Assembly: GCA_024227155.1 (NCBI GenBank)
Contig: JAAELB010001113.1
Location: forward strand, 1 to 64,000
DNA length: 64,000 bases
Direction of reading: 5' to 3'
DNA from: Desulfobulbaceae bacterium
GTDB lineage: Bacteria; Desulfobacterota; Desulfobulbia; Desulfobulbales; Desulfocapsaceae
This document shows positions 57,848-64,000 of this stretch, piece by piece (the stretch's first letter is position 1; every line of letters starts with the position of its first letter). Under the pieces are notes generated by a model that did no database searches, was not told where the DNA came from, and saw only the letters and a list, made by a program, of their open reading frames with translations. Position numbers and translations under genes: made by a program.

Positions 57848-58983
57848 TTCGACTTGAAAATTTAACCAAACATTTTGAGGTGCCGGGTAAAGCTCCGGTG
57901 GTTGCAGCTAGTAATGTTTCAATGGAGGTTGGCAAGGGAGAGATTTGTATTTTTCTGGGTCCATCAGGCTGTGGCAAAACAACAGCCCTGAAAATGATCA
58001 ACAAGCTTATCCCCAAGACTTCAGGAAAAATTTTCATCGACGACATAGATACAGACGACCTCGATGCCATAACATTGCGGCGTAAGATCGGTTATGTTAT
58101 CCAGCAAATCGGCTTGTTTCCCAATATGACAATCGAAAGCAATATTTGCCTGGTGCCAGATCTGCTGAAAATGGACAAGAAAAAAAGTAGGGAAAAGGCC
58201 AGTGAGTTGATGCAAATGGTCAACCTTGATCCCAAAATCTTCCTAAAGCGTTATCCCCGGGAACTCTCAGGCGGACAGCAGCAACGTATTGGTGTTATAA
58301 GGGCGCTGGCTGCTGATCCTCCACTGATGCTCATGGATGAACCCTTCGGCGCCATCGACCCCATCAACCGGGAAGTAATTCAGGATGAATTTTTAAAAAT
58401 GAATGCTGAGCTGGGCAAAACAGTCTTGTTCGTCAGCCACGATATTGATGAAGCAATTAAAATGGGGGATAAAATTGCCATCTTCCGTGACGGTATTCTT
58501 GAGCAATGCGATAGTCCTGATGAGATTCTTGCAAATCCTGCGAACAGCTTTATCAAGGATTTCGTAGGGTCTGATAGAGCTTTGAAAAGGCTTAAGCTCA
58601 TTAACGTTGCTGAAGCGATCATGCCATTTCGGATGGCAGTTAAAGCTGAGGATACTCTAGACAAAGCTACACAGAAAATGCAGGATCGCAACGCCCATAT
58701 AGCAGTGGTCGTTGGTCCTCGGGGCCGAGCGAGAGGGTACATAACCAAAGAGGAAATCAAGGGTGACAATAGCGGAATTGTGGGTGAATACATAGATCAT
58801 CTCCCTGGAACTATCCATGAAAACGATAACCTGCACGACGCCGTGTCTCAAATGTACGCCCACGCAAGTGACTGGATGCCGGTGGTGGACGACAACGGTA
58901 CATACAAAGGATACCTCACCCAGCACACTATCGCCAGCCTGCTTGGGGAGGTTCCGCGCAAGCGAGGCGATAAAATTGTCTAA
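57844..58983 (+). CDS. OpuC-type betaine ABC transporter ATP-binding protein
   Basis: 379 residues. ATPase domain with Walker A GPSGCGKTTA, Q-loop IQQIGLFPNMT, signature LSGGQQQRIG, Walker B LMLMDEPFGAID and FVSHDIDEA. After about residue 250 come two CBS-like repeats, as in OpuA/OpuCA, where they sense ionic strength or c-di-AMP. It therefore may respond to osmotic state as well as serve nutrition. Confidence 0.92.
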   Translation: MIRLENLTKHFEVPGKAPVVAASNVSMEVGKGEICIFLGPSGCGKTTALKMINKLIPKTSGKIFIDDIDTDDLDAITLRRKIGYVIQQIGLFPNMTIESNICLVPDLLKMDKKKSREKASELMQMVNLDPKIFLKRYPRELSGGQQQRIGVIRALAADPPLMLMDEPFGAIDPINREVIQDEFLKMNAELGKTVLFVSHDIDEAIKMGDKIAIFRDGILEQCDSPDEILANPANSFIKDFVGSDRALKRLKLINVAEAIMPFRMAVKAEDTLDKATQKMQDRNAHIAVVVGPRGRARGYITKEEIKGDNSGIVGEYIDHLPGTIHENDNLHDAVSQMYAHASDWMPVVDDNGTYKGYLTQHTIASLLGEVPRKRGDKIV

Positions 58984-59007
58984 TCCACTTGATAATAGGG
59001 CCATCGC

Positions 59008-59757
59008 ATGAATTATTTTATCAATATTGCCAAGCAAAGCAAGTCGTTATACATCTTTCTTCTGATGGCGCTGGTGTTTATGTTTGGTGTTTTTGCCCAA
59101 TCCTCTGGCTTGATTCAGGAATTTCTGGATACTTTTGAAGACTGGATCTATCTCTTCAAACAAAATGTGTTGATCGTCCTGGTTTCTGGTTTCACAGCAG
59201 CGATTCTCGGCATCTCCTCCGGCATTCTTATGACACGTCCCTGGTTTAAACGTTATGCCGAAGTGTTCGCCCAAAGCTTCAATATTCTCTCCGCTGTACC
59301 GACCCTAGCAATCCTGGCAATTATAATGACCCTCACCGGGATAGGATTCAAGTCGGCATTTATTGGCCTGGTAACCGTCACCATCCTGCCGATTGTTCGA
59401 AATACCTTTCAGGGTATTAATGAAGTACCGGAGCATATGATTGAAGCCGCTCGAGGCCAGGGGATGACCGACAAACAAATTTTGTGGAAAGTACAGATCC
59501 CCAATGCACTTTACGTCATTAGTGCCGGTATCCGAACTGGTTTTGCCCTGAACGTCGGTACCAGTCCCCTGATTACCCTTATTGCAGCCGACAGTCTGGG
59601 GGAATATATTTTCACCGGAATTCAGCTCAATGAGTTCAATTCATTGTTAATCGGGTCTTTCTCGATAGCTGCACTAGCCATCATTACCGATTTCATATTG
59701 TCAAGACTTCAGTTTTGGCTTTTACCCAAAGGCGTAAACCCCCAACGGTTTGCCTAG
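59008..59757 (+). CDS. OpuC-type betaine ABC transporter permease, second subunit
   Basis: 249 residues with about six hydrophobic segments and the EAA loop MIEAARGQGMTDKQILWKVQ. It pairs with the 57185 permease. The order permease-ATPase-permease-binding protein resembles the E. coli yeh operon rotated, rather than Bacillus opuCABCD. Confidence 0.88.
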   Translation: MNYFINIAKQSKSLYIFLLMALVFMFGVFAQSSGLIQEFLDTFEDWIYLFKQNVLIVLVSGFTAAILGISSGILMTRPWFKRYAEVFAQSFNILSAVPTLAILAIIMTLTGIGFKSAFIGLVTVTILPIVRNTFQGINEVPEHMIEAARGQGMTDKQILWKVQIPNALYVISAGIRTGFALNVGTSPLITLIAADSLGEYIFTGIQLNEFNSLLIGSFSIAALAIITDFILSRLQFWLLPKGVNPQRFA

Positions 59758-59786
59758 ATCTCAATTTGAAGAAGGAGGAGAGTACA

Positions 59787-60683
59787 TTGAAAAAGACACT
59801 TAAAAGAATTGGTTTTATTACGAGCACACTTTGTGCTGTTTTCATTGCATCAACAGCACTGGCAGGCTCCGTTGTTGTAGGTGGAAAAGGCTTCACCGAA
59901 CAACTACTTTTGGCTGAAATTACCGGTCAATACCTTACGAATAAGGGTTATGATGTAAAACTCAAAACCGGCATGGGTACGTCACTGGTACGTGGAGCTC
60001 TTGAAAATAAACAGGTTGATCTCTATTGGGAGTATACGGGCACCGCGTTTCTGAACTTCCATAAAAACAAGTTTGCCAACCAGCCTGGCAATGAGATCTA
60101 TGACGCGGTGAAAGCAAAAGATGCTGAAGCAGGTATTGTCTGGCTTAATGCATCAGCTGCTAATAACACCTATGCCCTGGCAGTCCGACAGGCCGATGCA
60201 AAGACAAAAGGGATCAAAACCTTGGAGGATCTGGCAGCCAAACTCAATGGAGACGATAAGCTGACCCTGGGATGCAACATTGAGTTTTATAAGCGAGATG
60301 ACGGCTTGAAACCGCTCCAGAAGGCTTACGGCTTCAAGTTCCCCCGCTCTGACGTAAAACGTATGGAAACAGGATTAGTGTACAAGGCCTTAAAAGACGG
60401 TAACGTAGATGTGGGGCTTGTTTTCGCAACAGATGGTCGTATCCCCGCTTTCAATTTTATTGTACTTAAGGACACTAAAAAGTACTTTCCTGCGTATGCA
60501 ATTACGCCTACTGTTCGCAAAGAAACACTTGATGCCAATCCTGATCTTGCAGAACATCTCAATACCTTGTCCGGGCTAATCGACGATGCGACAATGTCGA
60601 GCTTAAACGCGAAAGTGGATGTTGACAAGAAATCTGTCACAGAAGTGGCAAAAGACTTCTTAAAAGCACAGAACCTCCTGTAA
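59787..60683 (+). CDS. OpuC/OsmF-type substrate-binding protein (TTG start)
   Basis: 298 residues from TTG 59787, preceded by a strong AAGGAGGAG with a 6-nt spacer. A signal peptide ends near TALAGS (residue about 26). The family motifs VVGGKGFTEQLLLAEITGQY and DLYWEYTGTAF are clear. No lipobox cysteine is present, so it is a free periplasmic protein. It captures a betaine-like ligand for the importer. Confidence 0.9.
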   Translation: MKKTLKRIGFITSTLCAVFIASTALAGSVVVGGKGFTEQLLLAEITGQYLTNKGYDVKLKTGMGTSLVRGALENKQVDLYWEYTGTAFLNFHKNKFANQPGNEIYDAVKAKDAEAGIVWLNASAANNTYALAVRQADAKTKGIKTLEDLAAKLNGDDKLTLGCNIEFYKRDDGLKPLQKAYGFKFPRSDVKRMETGLVYKALKDGNVDVGLVFATDGRIPAFNFIVLKDTKKYFPAYAITPTVRKETLDANPDLAEHLNTLSGLIDDATMSSLNAKVDVDKKSVTEVAKDFLKAQNLL

Positions 60684-60717
60684 AAAACTTTTTTACGGCT
60701 CGACGTCTAAGGGTTGT

Positions 60718-60757
60718 GCTCTGGTCTTCTAAAAAGTAATTTTCAGAAGACCAGAGC
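60718..60757 (+). terminator. hairpin after the importer operon
   Basis: A perfect 13-bp inverted repeat: GCTCTGGTCTTCT (60718-60730) and AGAAGACCAGAGC (60745-60757) around a 14-nt AT-rich loop, 35 bp after the binding-protein stop. A T-tract does not follow, so it may be a terminator of another type or a 3' stabiliser that separates the importer from the downstream genes. Confidence 0.55.
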
Positions 60758-60891
60758 CACCAGCCATGAGATCTCACCCGAATTTCTTATTTTTTTATAA
60801 AAAGCTGTCTGTCCTTATAGAGTTGAGATATCAAATTAAATTTCATTTAAATAGTTTTAGGTTTTTTCAAAACTAGTCTATGAGGGGCAAG

Positions 60892-62226
60892 ATGAATTAT
60901 ACAGATCAGACATTAGCATTTATCTGTGATTTAAGCTGGGAGAGGTTGCCGAAAGCGGTACAACACCAATCGAGGCGCTGCCTCCTAGACGCGCTCGGAG
61001 CCCTCGTTGCCGGTCATGAGACTCCAGTTGGGGAACTGATGCAATCTTTTGCTCTGGAGCAGTTTCCGGGGACCCAGGCCAGTATCATAGTGTCTGGGAA
61101 AAAGGTGTCTGTTTCAGGTGCAGTCCTGGCCAATGGATTTGCCGGCAATGCTCTGGATATTGATGACGGGTATCGACCAACCATGGGCCATCCCGGAGCT
61201 GGAACGTTGCCTGTTCTTCTGGGAGCGGCACAGCTGGCAGCCAGTTCTGGAAAATGGATCAGTGGGAAGAATTTTCTAACCTCTCTGGTTGTTGGCTATG
61301 AAATCGGAACCCGAGTAGGTTTGATCCGACATGCTACCTATCAAACCTATCATTCTTCAGGGTCATGGGGTGCAATCAGCGGTGCAGCTGCTGCTGGAAA
61401 ACTGCTGGGGTTGAGTACCGAACACCTTCATCACGCTCTTGGTGCAGCTGAATATCATGCCCCCATCGCCCCCATGATGAAGTGCATTGAGGTACCGAGC
61501 ATGGGAAAAGACAGTATCGGCTGGGGCTGCATGGTGGCCATAATGTCCGTGGTTATGGCCCAGAAAGGGTTTACCGGTATCCAGCCTCTTTTTGATGATA
61601 CACCTAACCCGAACTGGATCACATCTCTGGGGCTGGAATGGGAAATTATGAATCTTTATTTTAAACCCTATTCAGCCTGTCGATGGGCTCACCCCGGGGT
61701 GGATGGAGCGTTGAAAGTATTAAAGGAAAACGATCTTTCACCGGACGATATTGAATCAATCAAAGTATTCACATTTAAAGAGTCTGCGGCATTAAGCCAG
61801 AAATATCCAAAAAACACAGAAGAAGCTCAGTATAATATTCCCTTTCCCATTGCTGCCGCCATACTTGACGGTGAAGTCGGGCCAGGCCAGAACCTGCCTC
61901 CGAGACTTTTTGCCAGCGATATAAGACAGATGATGGATAGAATCACCATCATAGCCGAGGAACGGTTTCAGGAAAATTTCCCTAAAAAAGCTGAATCTGA
62001 AGTGGAAATTACTACCAAATCCGGCAAAAGTTTTAACTCTGGCGTGATGTCTTCAAGGTGGGACACCCACTCTGTTTTGCCATCGGATGAAGAGCTTGAA
62101 GAAAAATTCATCTGGCTCACAGCGCCAGTCCTTGGCCATGATAAAGCAATTAGCTTAAAAAAGATCATACAGCAGTTTGATCAAGTGGATACTCTGGATA
62201 ATTTTTTCAACCTTTGTGTTAGGTAA
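60892..62226 (+). CDS. MmgE/PrpD family protein
   Basis: 444 residues from ATG 60892, chosen because GAGGGG lies just upstream; ATG 60880 has no site. Family signatures are SRRCLLDALGALVAGHETP, NALDIDDGYRPTMGHPG and PYSACRWAHPGVDGAL. The family includes 2-methylcitrate dehydratase and related dehydratases or isomerases such as cis-aconitate decarboxylase. No prpB or prpC is nearby, so propionate catabolism is unlikely; it may act in breakdown of the imported compound. Confidence 0.85.
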   Translation: MNYTDQTLAFICDLSWERLPKAVQHQSRRCLLDALGALVAGHETPVGELMQSFALEQFPGTQASIIVSGKKVSVSGAVLANGFAGNALDIDDGYRPTMGHPGAGTLPVLLGAAQLAASSGKWISGKNFLTSLVVGYEIGTRVGLIRHATYQTYHSSGSWGAISGAAAAGKLLGLSTEHLHHALGAAEYHAPIAPMMKCIEVPSMGKDSIGWGCMVAIMSVVMAQKGFTGIQPLFDDTPNPNWITSLGLEWEIMNLYFKPYSACRWAHPGVDGALKVLKENDLSPDDIESIKVFTFKESAALSQKYPKNTEEAQYNIPFPIAAAILDGEVGPGQNLPPRLFASDIRQMMDRITIIAEERFQENFPKKAESEVEITTKSGKSFNSGVMSSRWDTHSVLPSDEELEEKFIWLTAPVLGHDKAISLKKIIQQFDQVDTLDNFFNLCVR

Positions 62227-63169
62227 TATTATTAAACGTTTCAGTATTGTAGAAAAAACATTCAGTTCCCAAAACGAACATCTGACAGTTGGGATTGCCA
62301 ATATCAACTCAGAGGTCGGGAATCTTCAGGCAAACCAGACCTCTATTGTTTCAACCCTGGATCAGTTCCTGGCAAAAAAAGTAAATATTGCGATCTTTCC
62401 TGAGTTTTGTCTTTCAGGCTACTTCTATGAGCCCGAAAGAGAATGTCAAACATTCATGGAGAATGTGACCCTCGAAAAGTTGGCTTCCTGGCTGAGTGAT
62501 CTTACAACACGATATATTAATGATACGCTCCAGATGATCGTGTTGAACGGCCTTGAAAAATCATCTATAGAAGATGGCCGGTTCTTCAATACTACCTTGC
62601 TCGTAGATAAAGACGGATGTTCTCTTATTCCCGAAAAGACCTATAAAAAAAACTTCCTCCCTGGCGGAGAAACATCTTTCTGCCATTCTGGGATAAACGA
62701 CACCCTTGTGATGGAGACAGCCTGGGGTAGATTTGGTGTACTTACCTGTTATGACATCTGTTTTGCTCCCCTGATAACGGATCTTGTGTATCGTCATTTA
62801 ATAGACGGATTGATTGTCACTGCAGCCTGGCGAAAACAGGGAGAACGTACGTATTCAGAGTTGGGGATTATCAATTCTGCGTACCATCAGACCCAGTGGG
62901 AAATAATTCTGCCGGCTTTGGCTGCGCAAAACCAGATATGGATAATGGCCGCTAATAGTGTGGGAAGACACAGCGTAAAATGCTTGAATTATTGTGGCCG
63001 ATCCGGTATCTGGGCTCCTTCTGGAATCAATATGATACTGGGATCAGACTCCGAGGACCAGCTGCTTATCCTTCATAATATTACAATTCAGGAAGCTCTT
63101 TCTAATGAGCGGGAGCCTTTTGGAGTGTTAAAAGACTATTCTCAGCTTTCCTCCTATGGGAAAAAATAG
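62216..63169 (+). CDS. nitrilase/carbon-nitrogen hydrolase family protein
   Basis: 317 residues from GTG 62216, overlapping the MmgE/PrpD gene by 11 bp; TTG 62177 would add a hydrophobic 13-residue N-terminus, and neither start has a clear binding site. The catalytic triad is visible: Glu63 in IFPEFCLSGY, Lys141 in IPEKTYKKNF and Cys178 in VLTCYDICF. Enzymes of this fold hydrolyse amides, nitriles or carbamoyl groups. Operon position suggests work with the MmgE/PrpD protein. Its 3' end overlaps the converging beta-helix gene by 16 bp. Confidence 0.82.
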   Translation: MLGNIIKRFSIVEKTFSSQNEHLTVGIANINSEVGNLQANQTSIVSTLDQFLAKKVNIAIFPEFCLSGYFYEPERECQTFMENVTLEKLASWLSDLTTRYINDTLQMIVLNGLEKSSIEDGRFFNTTLLVDKDGCSLIPEKTYKKNFLPGGETSFCHSGINDTLVMETAWGRFGVLTCYDICFAPLITDLVYRHLIDGLIVTAAWRKQGERTYSELGIINSAYHQTQWEIILPALAAQNQIWIMAANSVGRHSVKCLNYCGRSGIWAPSGINMILGSDSEDQLLILHNITIQEALSNEREPFGVLKDYSQLSSYGKK

Positions 63170-63846
63170 GGTTCATCCGTTACATTGATCATCACCGGTG
63201 ATGAATTATGAGTAAAAAACGCTCTGTTTGTTGTAGCTGAACCGTTTGCGATAGCCGTGACATTTCTATAAACAGGGGTCCCTAAATAGTTTGTAACAGC
63301 ATGGTTATAAGTTGCACCGGAAGCTACTGCGGTGACATGTGTTACTGTTGAAGACGCGGTGTAGTTCCGGAAAGCAACAGAATATGTTCCAGTGCCGGTA
63401 TTTTCTATTCGTAGAAAACGAATTTCAGCATCGCTGGCCCCATTAACCGTTGGATAATTTGGCAGATGACCGGTGATCGCAGAAGTAATGGATGTGTTTT
63501 TTTCCCCGCTACCCTCTATATCTATATTGCGCTTCATATTGAGACTACCTGAGCCCAGATCATAAATTCCTGGCTCAAGTTTAATTAAATACGGTTTGCT
63601 GTCGCTGGCATCAGTTATATTTTCGAGAACATCGAGCAGAACTGTACCGTTCTCTACTGATGTAGCGTCAATGTCACCTACAAAAATAATCTTGCTATTT
63701 GATGGAAGCATTCCCGAGACAACTTGCAGAGAATGTATCGTCTCTGCAAGCCCTTCCTTGCCATCCCCATCAACATCAAATGCAAAAGAAGAACTAAAAA
63801 TTGAACAGAAAAATATTGTTAACAAGGCAAAGATTAATGTTTTCAT
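63154..63846 (-). CDS. secreted protein with dockerin-like motif and beta-helix repeats
   Basis: 230 residues with a signal peptide (cleavage near SFAF, residue 22), then DVDGDGKEGLAETIHSLQVV, a calcium-loop-like module at the N-terminus of many secreted proteins in these bacteria. The rest looks like a right-handed beta-helix rich in Asn, Thr and Ser with loose repeats (NTGTGTYSVAF, SGATYNHAVTN, NGSATTNRAFF). Such proteins are usually longer, so the C-terminus may be cut short where it meets the hydrolase gene. GAGAGGTG lies 4 nt before the ATG. Confidence 0.65.
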   Translation of the reverse strand: MKTLIFALLTIFFCSIFSSSFAFDVDGDGKEGLAETIHSLQVVSGMLPSNSKIIFVGDIDATSVENGTVLLDVLENITDASDSKPYLIKLEPGIYDLGSGSLNMKRNIDIEGSGEKNTSITSAITGHLPNYPTVNGASDAEIRFLRIENTGTGTYSVAFRNYTASSTVTHVTAVASGATYNHAVTNYLGTPVYRNVTAIANGSATTNRAFFTHNSSPVMINVTDEPYFFP

Positions 63847-64000
63847 GCAGCACCTCTCTGCTTAAATTTATATTTATTTATCCGACGAGCCTAACGCATT
63901 TGCAGCTTAGTGGCAAGTTGGAGGTGCTGATGAGAGTGGTAATATTCAGGTCGAAGCAGAGGATTCTCTGGGTGCTAGTTAGATCCGCATGACGCAGAAT

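Noticed and set aside
60680..60700. GTAAAAAA-c-TTTTTTAC palindrome at the importer stop codon
   Set aside because: A/T-only stem too weak for a convincing terminator; the 60718-60757 hairpin is the better candidate.
1..64000. CRISPR array, IS element, prophage or tRNA/rRNA gene
   Set aside because: No regularly spaced direct repeats, transposase, phage or clover-leaf sequence was recognised on either strand.

Overview
The window is a continuous piece of a Gram-negative, probably anaerobic bacterial chromosome. The gene order rpoB-rpoC-rpsL-rpsG-fusA-tuf, then complete S10, spc and alpha operons, then rpsB-tsf-pyrH-frr-uppS-cdsA-dxr-rseP-tsaB-ispG-proS-rel is a layout I associate with Desulfobacterota. 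The low-to-moderate GC content, a corrinoid/MttB methyltransferase cluster, an ethylbenzene-dehydrogenase-like haem domain protein and a secreted protein with a DVDGDGKxG N-terminal module fit a sulfate-reducer-like member of Desulfobulbales. The taxon is inferred; no rRNA or tRNA gene was found to test it.

Layout. 1-445 is the leader before rpoB (the rplL side lies outside the window). 446-8717 carries rpoB and rpoC. A clear sigma70 promoter at 8749-8777 starts the str-S10-spc-alpha superoperon (8868-28368), which runs without inserted genes to a strong terminator at 28393-28431. Hairpins inside it after rpsE and around rpsD/rpoA are candidate attenuators. 28462-29229 is a Cys-rich YkgJ-like protein. 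29430-38332 holds translation factors, UMP kinase, and envelope and isoprenoid genes (uppS, cdsA, dxr, rseP, tsaB, ispG), several coupled by one-base TAATG overlaps. proS, a RelA/SpoT homologue with a damaged hydrolase site, an Smr-domain protein and a periplasmic FKBP isomerase follow, ending at a bidirectional terminator. crcB-lptG lies on the minus strand.

From about 45 kb the content is accessory. There is a secreted haem-domain protein followed closely by a hybrid histidine kinase; a membrane AAA ATPase with a SPOR domain plus a small helical protein; and then (51.7-63.2 kb) a putative quaternary-amine catabolic island. The island has an ornithine-cyclodeaminase-family enzyme, a C-terminal fragment of a methyltetrahydrofolate:corrinoid methyltransferase, a corrinoid protein and a non-pyrrolysine MttB homologue on the minus strand. 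On the plus strand it has an RpiR regulator, an OpuC/YehWXYZ-type ABC importer, an MmgE/PrpD protein and a nitrilase-family hydrolase. A secreted beta-helix-like protein closes the window.

The observations most worth following are: (1) a roughly 92-bp element with terminal inverted repeats, present at 31821-31912 and 49047-49137 and both times 24-34 bp upstream of a start codon; (2) the betaine-like import and demethylation island with its residual methyltransferase ORF; (3) the Rel protein whose HD motif reads HG while its synthetase keeps the RxKD motif; and (4) the AAA-SPOR gene pair. I saw no CRISPR array, insertion sequence, prophage or tRNA.
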